Numbered from the stretch's first letter, positions 1 through 5,853 are shown. The stretch: DNA of 6,547 bases from Acidobacteriota bacterium (GCA_021804195.1 JAJZKJ010000126.1:1-6547), one strand, 5' to 3'. Notes: generated from the letters alone by a model not told the origin. Program-made: numbers and translations.

Positions 1-2
1 TG

Positions 3-527
3 CCGAGTTCCTACATTCTGCACGTGGTGCATCCGCGCGAAGTCACCACCCAGATGCGCGCCGCCCTGCTTGCTCTGACCGAACTGGCCGCTGTTCGCCG
101 GCCGCTGATGCTGACCCAGCATCCGTTGTTTCAGGGCGTCAACGCCAACGCCCGCGTCATCACCGACATGTACGACCGACTCGACAACGGCGACGTAATC
201 GTCAAACCTTATTATCTGATTCACCCGTTTCCCGACGGCACGCTTCCCCAGCATCGCCTGACGCTGCGGGAAAGCCAGAAAATTCTTCGCGATCTGTCTT
301 CCGCTCCCGGCACACGCGTACCCCTGTTGACCGTTCCTACTCCCATGGGCAAATGCGTCCTCGGGCCGTATGAGGAGTTATTGGACCGCGGCGGTTATTA
401 CCTGCTGCACACCAAGGACGGCGTACCGGTCCAATACGCCACCGGCGCGGTGTACAATCCGCTCGAGTTGCGATCCAATATCCCGGTTATGCCGACGATC
501 CGCGCCGCCGCGCCGGAGCTTAGGTAA
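3..527 (+). CDS. KamA-family radical SAM aminomutase-like protein, C-terminal part (5' end outside window)
   Basis: The frame is open from the left edge, so this is the C-terminal ~174 residues of a longer protein and GTG 24 need not be its start. The order of blocks matches the C-terminal half of lysine/glutamate 2,3-aminomutases. HVVHPREVT corresponds to the family's 'FNHPKEIT'. LTQHPLFQGVNANARV corresponds to 'NQSVLLRGVNDN'. VKPYYLIHPFPDGT corresponds to 'VRPYYIYQCDLVEGT', and the HRLTLRES stretch to 'HFRTPLSKG'. The lysine of PTPMGK (codon 351-353) sits where the PLP-binding lysine of the 'PGGGGK' loop occurs. Known family members use an iron-sulfur cluster, S-adenosylmethionine and PLP to move an amino group between adjacent carbons. 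The CxxxCxxC cluster motif would be upstream and is not visible. The Gly-rich loop is reduced, so the substrate cannot be assigned; KamA, EpmB and an uncharacterised relative are all possible. The next gene starts 28 nt downstream. Confidence 0.8.
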   Translation, partial: PSSYILHVVHPREVTTQMRAALLALTELAAVRRPLMLTQHPLFQGVNANARVITDMYDRLDNGDVIVKPYYLIHPFPDGTLPQHRLTLRESQKILRDLSSAPGTRVPLLTVPTPMGKCVLGPYEELLDRGGYYLLHTKDGVPVQYATGAVYNPLELRSNIPVMPTIRAAAPELR

Positions 528-555
528 GAGCGGATATGCTTTTTAAGGAATCATC

Positions 556-1446
556 ATGAAGATGGACGTGGAAATGGTTTATGACGCCCGCGCCGAACTG
601 GCCGAAGGGCCGGTGTGGCATCAGGGGCGTCTCTACTGGGTAAACATTACGCCGGGCATATTTAACTGTTTCGATCCCGTCGAAAAAACCAACGTTTCCC
701 GGTCTCTGGGACGCATGGTGGGCGCGGCGGTTCCCTGTGACGACGGTCGCTGGCTTCTGGCGTGTCAGGATGGTTTTGTGTTCTTCGATTGGAATACCGG
801 TTTGTTCCAACCGATTCATGATCCGGAAGCGCACTTGCCCCGCAATCGCTTCAACGACGGCAAGTGCGATCCGGCGGGTCGATTTTGGGCCGGTACGCTC
901 AACCTGGACGAAGAACCCCAGCGCTCCGCCTTATACGTTTTAGACACCGATCGATCGGTTCGCCGGGTCTTGGCGCCGGTATCGTTGTCCAACGGAATGG
1001 GATGGTCGCCCGACGGCGCCACGTTCTATTACATCGATACGCCCACCCGCCAGATACTGGCGTTTGACTTTGATTTGGCGACCGGCGGCCTTTCCAACCA
1101 GCGCGTCCTGGTCGACCTGCCCGCCGGGCCTGGGTATCCGGACGGCATGACGGTCGATAGCGCCGGCAACCTGTGGGTCGCCCTGTGGGGCGATCACGCC
1201 GTGATATGCCTGGACGGCCGCCGCGGCGAGCTTTTGCGGCGTGTCGATCTGCCCGTATCACAGCCCTCCTCGTGCACCTTCGGCGGCGACCGGCTCGACG
1301 AAATGTACGTCACCACCGCCCGGCAGGCGCTCACCGCCGAACAATGTAAAAAGGAACCGTTCGCCGGCGCGTTATTCCGGGTCAAGGTCGGTGTGACGGG
1401 TTGCCCCGCGACGGCGTTTCGAACCGGCAAGGGGAAACGATTATAA
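556..1446 (+). CDS. SMP-30/gluconolactonase/LRE-family beta-propeller protein
   Basis: A complete 296-residue protein of the usual length for the SMP-30/gluconolactonase family, six-bladed propellers that bind one divalent metal and commonly hydrolyse sugar lactones. The hallmark residues appear in order: LAEGPVW with Glu17 as metal ligand, RFNDGKCDPAGRFWAGT at 98-114 with Arg98/Asn100 in the substrate-contact position, SNGMGWSPD with Asn146 as metal ligand, and YPDGMTVD with Asp196 as metal ligand. All three expected ligands are present, so it is probably catalytically competent. No signal peptide is visible, suggesting a cytoplasmic protein. ATG 556 is chosen because AAGGA lies 6 nt upstream (545-549); Met3 is a possible alternative. 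The 28-nt gap from the radical SAM gene suggests a shared transcript. The actual substrate (gluconolactone, another aldonolactone, or none) cannot be read from the sequence. Confidence 0.88.
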   Translation: MKMDVEMVYDARAELAEGPVWHQGRLYWVNITPGIFNCFDPVEKTNVSRSLGRMVGAAVPCDDGRWLLACQDGFVFFDWNTGLFQPIHDPEAHLPRNRFNDGKCDPAGRFWAGTLNLDEEPQRSALYVLDTDRSVRRVLAPVSLSNGMGWSPDGATFYYIDTPTRQILAFDFDLATGGLSNQRVLVDLPAGPGYPDGMTVDSAGNLWVALWGDHAVICLDGRRGELLRRVDLPVSQPSSCTFGGDRLDEMYVTTARQALTAEQCKKEPFAGALFRVKVGVTGCPATAFRTGKGKRL

Positions 1447-1512
1447 AGGTGGGCGCCGCGTGGTCGGTGAACCGGATTCCACGGCCGGCCCGCCGCGCCG
1501 GGAACACCCGCC

Positions 1513-2055
1513 ATGATAATAATCGACACATATAATTGTTTACATTCAGCCGCGGCCATGCCCGGCTCCCTGACGGGGTTGTCGCTGTCGGAACTTTGTC
1601 GGTTTCTTGAAAACGCCCGGATGCCGGCCGTTCTGGTCATGGACGGCCGGCCCAAACCCGAAGAGCCGGGCGAAAATGATTTCCCCACGCTGCGACTTGT
1701 TTACTCCGGCCGCGCCGCCACGGCTGATGATGTCATCGCGCGGCTGGTTCACGAAAGTACCGGTCGCCGGCATCTGACGGTGGTCAGCAACGACCACGCC
1801 GTGGCCGGAGCCGCCCGCCGCGCCGGCGCGCGGAGCCTTTCTTGTGAAGCCTTTCTGAGCCGGATCATGCGCGCCCGGGCCGCCCGCCGCGGGCGCCGTG
1901 CCAACGAGCCGTCGGAAAAGTTTGGCGGTCTGGCGGCCTCCGGCCAGGCCGGCGCCTGGTTAAAGGAATTTGGGTTTGCTCCGCCCTCCCCACCGCCGCC
2001 TTCATCCGCCGAGATGGATCCCGATTCCATCGACATGGATGATTTTTTGCGCTAA
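1513..2055 (+). CDS. YacP-like NYN-domain (PIN-fold) putative ribonuclease
   Basis: A 180-residue protein with the pattern of a YacP-type NYN domain, a PIN-like nuclease fold. MIIIDTYNCLH gives Asp5 and Asn8, VMDGRPKP gives Asp44, ATADDVIARLV gives Asp72/Asp73, and TVVSNDHAVAGAARRAGA gives Asp94. These acidic residues lie where PIN-fold enzymes bind catalytic metal, so activity is plausible; an RNA target is inferred from the family. After ~residue 115 there is a strongly basic stretch (RARAARRGRR), then a WLKEFGF segment, a proline run and an acidic end (MDPDSIDMDDFLR). The basic part could touch nucleic acid and the acidic tip could bind a partner; both are guesses. ATG 1513 puts the first beta-strand at the N-terminus as usual for the family; the Shine-Dalgarno is weak (GGGA near 1499-1502). 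It lies 66 nt after the SMP-30 gene and converges on hisS. Confidence 0.8.
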   Translation: MIIIDTYNCLHSAAAMPGSLTGLSLSELCRFLENARMPAVLVMDGRPKPEEPGENDFPTLRLVYSGRAATADDVIARLVHESTGRRHLTVVSNDHAVAGAARRAGARSLSCEAFLSRIMRARAARRGRRANEPSEKFGGLAASGQAGAWLKEFGFAPPSPPPPSSAEMDPDSIDMDDFLR

Positions 2056-2068
2056 CGTTCCCGGCTCG

Positions 2069-2102
2069 CCGGTCCGTAACCGTTCACGCACCGGATGTTT
2101 TT
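2069..2102 (+). terminator. possible rho-independent terminator after the NYN gene
   Basis: Fourteen bases after the NYN stop codon, CCGGT (2069-2073) can pair with ACCGG (2090-2094). An inner CGT/ACG pair is separated from it by one C-C mismatch, and a TTTTT run follows at 2098-2102. An alternative small hairpin, CCGGC/GCCGG at 2062-2072, competes with it. The placement fits termination of the left gene block, but the stem is modest. Confidence 0.4.
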
Positions 2103-2190
2103 GGCGCACGTCCCGGCGGGCATGGGTTTTCCCGGTGTGTGTCGGGACCGCCAATCACCGCGCCGCCCCAGTTATGCAGCTGCGTGGTGG

Positions 2191-2228
2191 AATCCCGCGG
2201 CCGTTTTGCGTCCCGCCGTGAACGGTTT
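2191..2228 (+). repeat. 38-nt direct repeat, copy 1, 3' arm of a bulged hairpin
   Basis: Matches 2353-2390 at 34 of 38 positions. Its CGCGGC (2196-2201) pairs with the preceding GCTGCG (2179-2184, one G-T wobble), and GG (2186-2187) pairs with CC (2194-2195), leaving T2185 as a single-base bulge. The hairpin is followed by CGTTTT. The end of the repeat (CCGTGAACGG) can form a second short stem, followed by the T-rich tract TTTATTTTTATT (2226-2237), so on the plus strand it could also end transcription. No coding potential is evident. Confidence 0.75.
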
Positions 2229-2245
2229 ATTTTTATTGGTGACAC

Positions 2246-2261
2246 GGTCAGCAGGCTGACC
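2246..2261. other. short perfect hairpin in convergent spacer
   Basis: GGTCAG (2246-2251) and CTGACC (2256-2261) form a perfect 6-bp stem with a CAGG loop. No T-tract follows directly on either strand, so a terminator role is uncertain. It lies between the two 38-nt repeats. Confidence 0.5.
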
Positions 2262-2294
2262 CGTTAAACACCGTTTTCCTTGCGGTTACGGACG

Positions 2295-2315
2295 GCCGTG
2301 GATTTCATCCACGGC
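2295..2315. other. perfect 9-bp hairpin in convergent spacer
   Basis: GCCGTGGAT (2295-2303) and ATCCACGGC (2307-2315) are exact reverse complements separated by TTC. A run of seven G (2319-2325) follows instead of a T-tract, so it is not a classical terminator. The 3' side can alternatively pair at a distance: CGGCTGC (2312-2318) with GCAGCCG (2336-2342). Its arms resemble those of the hairpin at 2339-2363, suggesting one sequence family. Confidence 0.7.
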
Positions 2316-2338
2316 TGCGGGGGGGCGACCATGGAGCA

Positions 2339-2363
2339 GCCGCGAGGATCGCAATCCCGCGGC
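2339..2363 (+). terminator. strong bulged hairpin followed by CGTTTT (terminator-like)
   Basis: GCCGCG (2339-2344) pairs with CGCGGC (2358-2363), and GGAT (2346-2349) pairs with ATCC (2354-2357). This gives ten pairs with one bulged A (2345) and a CGCA loop, followed by CGTTTT (2364-2369). The geometry resembles a rho-independent terminator for plus-strand transcripts and would shield the hisS 3' end from read-through. The T-tract is only four bases, and the same fold occurs in copy 1, so it may be a repeat-family hairpin instead. Confidence 0.45.
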
Positions 2364-2390
2364 CGTTTTCCGCGCCGCCGTGAACGGTTA
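2353..2390 (+). repeat. 38-nt direct repeat, copy 2, overlapping the hisS stop codon
   Basis: Second copy of the repeat at 2191-2228, differing at positions 18, 21, 22 and 38. Its last three bases are the hisS stop codon read on the minus strand (TAA at 2390-2388). Its end CGTGAACGGTTA (2379-2390) is the exact reverse complement of 2077-2088. Together with the other elements it makes up the 332-nt spacer 2056-2387, in which I see no gene. Confidence 0.75.
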
Positions 2391-3797
2391 CGCCGGGTCC
2401 AGCGCAGCGTGAATTTCTTCGATCAGGGTTTCCATTGAAACTGTTCGTTCGGAGCGGTCGGCGAGATTTTTAAGCTTGGCCACCCCCCGCTGCAATTCCG
2501 CCCGGGCCAGAATGACCGCCAGTTTTGCGCCCGAAGCCGCCGCCTCCTGGAGTAACTTTCCTATGTTACGAGTGGAGCGGTAGGAGCACTCGGCATGGAG
2601 ACCGGGACGGATGATGCGCTGGCGGGTGGAATCCCACTGGGAACGCCGCAGTTCAAAAATCAAGCGCTCGGCGTGGACCGCATCATCCAGGGCGTTGACG
2701 ATGAAAACATCGGGATTCTGATGGTTATCGAGAATAGCTTTCGGAATTTTATCGCGCCGGCGTAAAAGAATTTCCAACACCACGTCGCCCATGCCGAACC
2801 CGACGGCGCCCAGCGAAGGCCCGCCGAACATTTCAATGAGATTGTCATATCGTCCGCCGCCGGCGATGGCGCGATTTTCACCCTGTCGATCGCTGATCTC
2901 GAATACAAAACCCGTGTAATAGGCCAGGCCGCGCACGATGCTTAAATCAAAACTGCACATAGCCGCCAGATTGGTGTCCTTCAGGCGTTTTTCAAATTCC
3001 CTTACCGTACTATCAATCTTCAAATGACATAAATCCGGCGGCGGCGGCTCCCCCAATCTGCTATGACGATCCAACATAAATGCTGACAATAAATCGGTCA
3101 GTTCCGAGAGAGATTGATTGCTCGTGCCGGCGATAAACTCAAAATAGGCTTTCTCCTTATCCGAGCATCCTTGTTCACGATAAAGAGCTTCCCGGCCGGC
3201 CCGGTCATATTTGTGCAGCCGGTCAAGTATGTAAAAGGCGTTGGAGATGCGTTCCGGCGGCATAAACGTACCCACCAGTACATGGGTCAGCCATGCACGG
3301 TGATTCCAGCCGATGCGAAAATCGTCGGGCGTCAGACCGAACTCGAGCAGCGCATCGGCGCACAGAGCCAGACACTCCCGTTCGGCCCGATCGGAAGCCT
3401 CACCGATGTAATCCACATTCCACTGCATGAATTCGCGCAGGCGGCCCTTCTGCGGCTGCTCGGCGCGGTAACAGCGCGGGATGGAAAACCATTTGATGGG
3501 GCGGGGCAGGCCGGCAGCGCGCTGGGCGACCATGCGGGCCAGGGTCGGCGTGAATTCCGGGCGCAGGGCCAGGTCGCGCTGACCGCGGTCGGTGAAGGAA
3601 AAAAGCTGGGAAACAATTTCCACGCCGCTTTTGACCTTGTAAAGATCGAGCGATTCAAACGTCGGCCCGTCCACTTCCTGAAATCCATGGCGGATGGACA
3701 CGCGGCGCCAGATATCCTCAATGTAACGGCGCACGGCCATTTCGTCGGGATAGAAATCGCGCGTACCCTTGGGAGCTTGGAAGTTTTCCGTCGCCAT
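2388..3797 (-). CDS. hisS: histidyl-tRNA synthetase
   Basis: Encodes a 469-residue class II aminoacyl-tRNA synthetase that charges tRNA-His with histidine in the cytoplasm. The N-terminus has the conserved PKGTRDFYPDEM block (9-20). Motif 1 lies around HGFQEVDGPTFE (38-49). Motif 2 is FSIPRCYRAEQPQKGRLREF (104-123) with Arg108 and Arg111. The histidine-specific block is VRGLAYYTGFVFE (288-300), followed by AGGGRYDNL (312-320). A motif 3-like segment AVGFGMGDVVLEILL spans 331-345. Residues ~155-285 form a long insertion, and from ~362 there is an alpha/beta anticodon-binding domain. It lacks the usual motif 3 arginine, and GLAYYTG replaces GLDYYTG; as I recall this combination is typical of a known HisRS subtype, not damage. 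The anticodon domain argues against the HisZ paralogue. The frame is open 48 codons further, to ATG 3941, but that stretch is unlike HisRS and reaches into the gap promoter region, so ATG 3797 is preferred. No good Shine-Dalgarno is seen there. Confidence 0.93.
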   Translation of the reverse strand: MATENFQAPKGTRDFYPDEMAVRRYIEDIWRRVSIRHGFQEVDGPTFESLDLYKVKSGVEIVSQLFSFTDRGQRDLALRPEFTPTLARMVAQRAAGLPRPIKWFSIPRCYRAEQPQKGRLREFMQWNVDYIGEASDRAERECLALCADALLEFGLTPDDFRIGWNHRAWLTHVLVGTFMPPERISNAFYILDRLHKYDRAGREALYREQGCSDKEKAYFEFIAGTSNQSLSELTDLLSAFMLDRHSRLGEPPPPDLCHLKIDSTVREFEKRLKDTNLAAMCSFDLSIVRGLAYYTGFVFEISDRQGENRAIAGGGRYDNLIEMFGGPSLGAVGFGMGDVVLEILLRRRDKIPKAILDNHQNPDVFIVNALDDAVHAERLIFELRRSQWDSTRQRIIRPGLHAECSYRSTRNIGKLLQEAAASGAKLAVILARAELQRGVAKLKNLADRSERTVSMETLIEEIHAALDPA

Positions 3798-3850
3798 CTG
3801 GCGAAAGTCTACGCGATGCGACTCAATTCTTGAAGCAGGCCACCCGATGG

Positions 3851-3879
3851 TTGCCGCCGGAGTAAGGCGACTGTAATAT
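3851..3879 (+). promoter_or_regulatory. candidate sigma70-like promoter for gap
   Basis: TTGCCG (3851-3856) and TAATAT (3874-3879) are spaced by 17 nt and each match 4 of 6 consensus bases. Transcription would begin near 3886, leaving a leader of about 90 nt before gap. The site lies in the 180-nt divergent spacer between hisS and gap. This is pattern matching only, and the sigma factor preferences of this organism are unknown. Confidence 0.3.
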
Positions 3880-3961
3880 CCATTTTGAGATTTGACGCGA
3901 CGGCCGGCCCGGGTGGGCGCCGCAATTGAGTACCGCGTCAAGACGTGTCAGCGTGGCGTTT

Positions 3962-3967
3962 AAGGAG
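3962..3967 (+). promoter_or_regulatory. Shine-Dalgarno of gap
   Basis: AAGGAG lies 10 nt before ATG 3978, a slightly long but workable spacing. It fixes the gap start, which also places the Rossmann-fold glycine motif at the usual N-terminal distance. Confidence 0.7.
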
Positions 3968-3977
3968 TACATAGGCG

Positions 3978-5003
3978 ATGGCCAGGATTCGCATCGGTAT
4001 CAACGGGTTTGGTCGTATTGGAAGACTGGTGTTTCGGGCCGGTGCGCACGATCCACGGATTGAATTCGCGGCGATAAACGATTTGTTCCCACCGGACAAC
4101 CTGGCGTATCTGCTCAAGTACGATTCCACCCACGGCCGGTTCCAGGGTGAAGTGGCCGCGCAAGATGCCGAAGGGCTTTTGGTCAACGGCCATTTCGTGA
4201 AAACTTTCGCGGTGAGAGATCCGGCCCAGTTGCCGTGGAAGGATCTCGGCGTCCATTACGTAATCGAATCGACAGGCTTGTTCACGGACCGCCAGGGAGC
4301 GGGTAAACATCTGACCGCGGGGGCGAAGCGCGTGATCATTTCCGCGCCCGCCAAGGACAAGGACATACCGACCTTCGTGATCGGGGTCAATGAGGAGAAG
4401 TTCAATCCGGCGACGGATACCATTGTGTCCAACGCCAGTTGCACCACCAACTGCCTGGCGCCGCTGGTGAAGGTGATCCATGATCATTTCGGCGTGGAAG
4501 AGGCGCTGATGACAACGGTGCATGCGGCGACCGCGACGCAGCCGACGGTGGACGGCCCGTCGAAGAAAGACTGGCGCGGCGGGCGCGGCGCCGGCCAGAA
4601 CGTGATACCGGCGGCCACCGGCGCGGCCAAGGCCGCCACGCTGGTGATTCCCGAACTGCAAGGCAAAATCACGGGCATGGCTTTCCGGGTTCCGACACCG
4701 GACGTGTCCGTGGTGGACCTGACGGTGCGGACCATCAAGGAAACGTCGCTGGCCCGGATCAACGAGGTGATCAAGAAGGAATCGGAGGGTAAGCTCAAAG
4801 GTATTCTCGGCTACACGGACGAAGAAGTGGTCTCCAGCGACTTCATTACCGATCCGCGGTCGAGCATTTACGACGCCAGGGCGGGCATCGAGCTGAATAG
4901 CCGATTTTTCAAGCTGATAAGCTGGTACGATAACGAATGGGGCTACAGCAACCGCGTGGTGGACCTGGTGCGCTACCTTGGCCAAAAAGACGGTTTGCTT
5001 TGA
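3978..5003 (+). CDS. gap: type I glyceraldehyde-3-phosphate dehydrogenase (phosphorylating)
   Basis: A complete 341-residue GAPDH, the usual length. It oxidises glyceraldehyde 3-phosphate with NAD(P)+ and phosphate to 1,3-bisphosphoglycerate in glycolysis, and runs in reverse in gluconeogenesis. The N-terminal Rossmann motif is INGFGRIGR (8-16). AINDL places Asp35 where NAD-using enzymes hold the adenosine ribose, suggesting NAD preference. The catalytic block [12 protein letters not shown] gives Cys155, and [10 protein letters not shown] gives the base His182. The substrate-binding ATGAAKA segment (213-219) and [13 protein letters not shown] follow, then the C-terminal [16 protein letters not shown]. 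All key residues are present, so it should be active. It is transcribed divergently from hisS. No pgk or tpi gene adjoins it here, so it appears to be a stand-alone unit. No convincing terminator is seen before the MITE-like element, whose long inverted repeat might serve that role. Confidence 0.97.
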   Translation: MARIRIGINGFGRIGRLVFRAGAHDPRIEFAAINDLFPPDNLAYLLKYDSTHGRFQGEVAAQDAEGLLVNGHFVKTFAVRDPAQLPWKDLGVHYVIESTGLFTDRQGAGKHLTAGAKRVIISAPAKDKDIPTFVIGVNEEKFNPATDTIVSNASCTTNCLAPLVKVIHDHFGVEEALMTTVHAATATQPTVDGPSKKDWRGGRGAGQNVIPAATGAAKAATLVIPELQGKITGMAFRVPTPDVSVVDLTVRTIKETSLARINEVIKKESEGKLKGILGYTDEEVVSSDFITDPRSSIYDARAGIELNSRFFKLISWYDNEWGYSNRVVDLVRYLGQKDGLL

Positions 5004-5110
5004 TGACGCCGGCGTTGCCGATGGGTTGTGGTAATTTTCTGGGGGGGGAGGTATGAACCGGCGAACGACTTCGTAAAACAGTGCCTTTCGGGCGAACCCG
5101 TCTCCGGTAA
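5004..5110. other. gap 3' spacer without a recognised gene
   Basis: This 107-nt stretch between gap and the MITE-like element has an eight-G run (5041-5048) and a seven-codon frame from ATG 5053 that is too short to call. ACCGG near 5057-5061 and CCGGT at 5104-5108 could pair around the stretch, but no U-rich tail follows. I see no convincing terminator or gene. Confidence 0.5.
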
Positions 5111-5271
5111 GGGGCCGTCAAGAAATAAGGTTTACAAATATGACGCAGGGATTTTGGCCTCTGGCAAGGCGCGAGCGAGGAGCATATCCGCAGGGATCTG
5201 TAACGAGCGAGCAACGTAGCCAGAGGCCAAAAGACCAAGTCAGATTGGACAGGTTATTTCTTGACGGCCCC
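5111..5271. mobile_element. 161-bp MITE-like element with nested inverted repeats and TAA target duplication
   Basis: The ends are perfect 18-bp inverted repeats: GGGGCCGTCAAGAAATAA at 5111-5128 and its exact complement at 5254-5271. TAA stands on both sides (5108-5110 and 5272-5274), consistent with a 3-bp target duplication. Inside is a second perfect inverted repeat, TTTTGGCCTCTGGC (5152-5165) with its complement at 5219-5232, so a transcript would fold into a long interrupted hairpin. The core contains two 9-bp direct repeats CGCAGGGAT (5144-5152, 5189-5197) and two copies of CGAGCGAG (5172-5179, 5204-5211). There is no transposase, so movement would need an enzyme from elsewhere. A 3-bp TNA duplication is known for some IS5-family (IS1031-group) elements; that link is inference. 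It sits between gap and the FabZ-like gene, and disrupts neither. Confidence 0.8.
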
Positions 5272-5313
5272 TAAATCACCGCACCCGCTGGTAGCGGCAC
5301 AGGACACCATCCG

Positions 5314-5829
5314 ATGCGCTGGATATGGATTGACCGTTTTGAACTCTTCGAACCGGGCCGGCGCGCCGTGGCGATCAAAAACGTAAGTATGGCGGAAGAT
5401 TATCTGCACGACCATTTCCCGGGTTTCCCGGTAATGCCGGCCAGCCTCCTGATCGAAGGAATGGCCCAGACCAGCGGCATTTTGGTGGGCGCGGCGCGGG
5501 AGTTTCGCGAGAAAGTTATCCTGGCTAAGATCGGCCGCGCGGGATTCAGCCGGCTGGTGCGCCCCGGCGAGCAGATTGTTTATGACGCCACGATTGAGCG
5601 GGTCAACGAAATGGGAGCGTCCATCAGTGGAAAAATCCGCGCCCGCGCCTGCGACACCGGAGGCCAACCGGTGGAGCTTGCCGTGGGCGAGGTGGATCTG
5701 ATGTTCTCGCACATCGACCGGAACATGGGCGGCATGAAATTTCCCGACTTCAACTTCGTCTTCAACAGCCAGTTCATGAGCCTTTTCGAGACGTATCGGC
5801 GTCAGATTGAAGTTCCACTGGATCGGTAG
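5314..5829 (+). CDS. FabZ-like 3-hydroxyacyl-ACP dehydratase (hotdog fold)
   Basis: A 171-residue single-hotdog protein. The signature DHFPGFPVMPASLLIEGMAQ (33-52) matches the FabZ active-site block HFPGxPVMPGVLxxEAxAQ, with catalytic His34 and Glu48 both present. Family members remove water from 3-hydroxyacyl-ACP to give trans-2-enoyl-ACP in fatty acid elongation. The usual Gly after MP is Ala43, and about 25 residues (GGMKFPDFNFVFNSQFM to the end) extend beyond a compact FabZ core. Both features recur, as I recall, in planctomycete FabZ-like proteins whose exact substrate is unsettled, so a general thioester dehydratase is the safe call. ATG 5314 is preceded by AGGA (5301-5304) 9 nt upstream. 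There is no acyl carrier protein or other fab gene beside it. It starts 42 nt after the MITE-like element, so the insertion may lie in its leader or promoter. Confidence 0.85.
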   Translation: MRWIWIDRFELFEPGRRAVAIKNVSMAEDYLHDHFPGFPVMPASLLIEGMAQTSGILVGAAREFREKVILAKIGRAGFSRLVRPGEQIVYDATIERVNEMGASISGKIRARACDTGGQPVELAVGEVDLMFSHIDRNMGGMKFPDFNFVFNSQFMSLFETYRRQIEVPLDR

Positions 5830-5853
5830 AGGTGGACTCGACTAAGCCGGCCG

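Noticed and set aside
1194..1688. 164-codon minus-strand frame across the SMP-30/NYN junction
   Set aside because: It overlaps two well-supported plus-strand genes and its Arg/Ser/Pro-rich product is typical of a shadow frame.
1970..2221. 83-codon frame running from the NYN gene into the convergent spacer
   Set aside because: It starts in another frame within the NYN gene and ends in the hairpin repeats; the product is Arg/Pro-rich without a motif.
2191..2390. Two 38-nt direct repeats considered as a CRISPR array
   Set aside because: There are only two copies, 124 nt apart with structured sequence between them, and no cas gene. Spacer length and regularity do not fit.
3114..3833. 239-codon open frame antisense to hisS
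   Set aside because: It lies wholly opposite conserved HisRS motifs, and its product shows no family pattern.
3960..4985. 341-codon open frame antisense to gap
   Set aside because: The sense frame is an unmistakable full-length GAPDH. The antisense product has His/Arg-rich, low-order composition and no recognised motif, as expected of a GC-rich shadow frame.
5041..5076. G-rich Shine-Dalgarno-like run before ATG 5053
   Set aside because: The frame is only seven codons and ends at once. The eight-G run explains the apparent ribosome-binding site, and no leader-peptide logic (repeated regulatory codons) is visible.
5028..5219. 63-codon frame running into the MITE-like element
   Set aside because: It spans noncoding spacer and half of the inverted-repeat element, and its product shows no domain.
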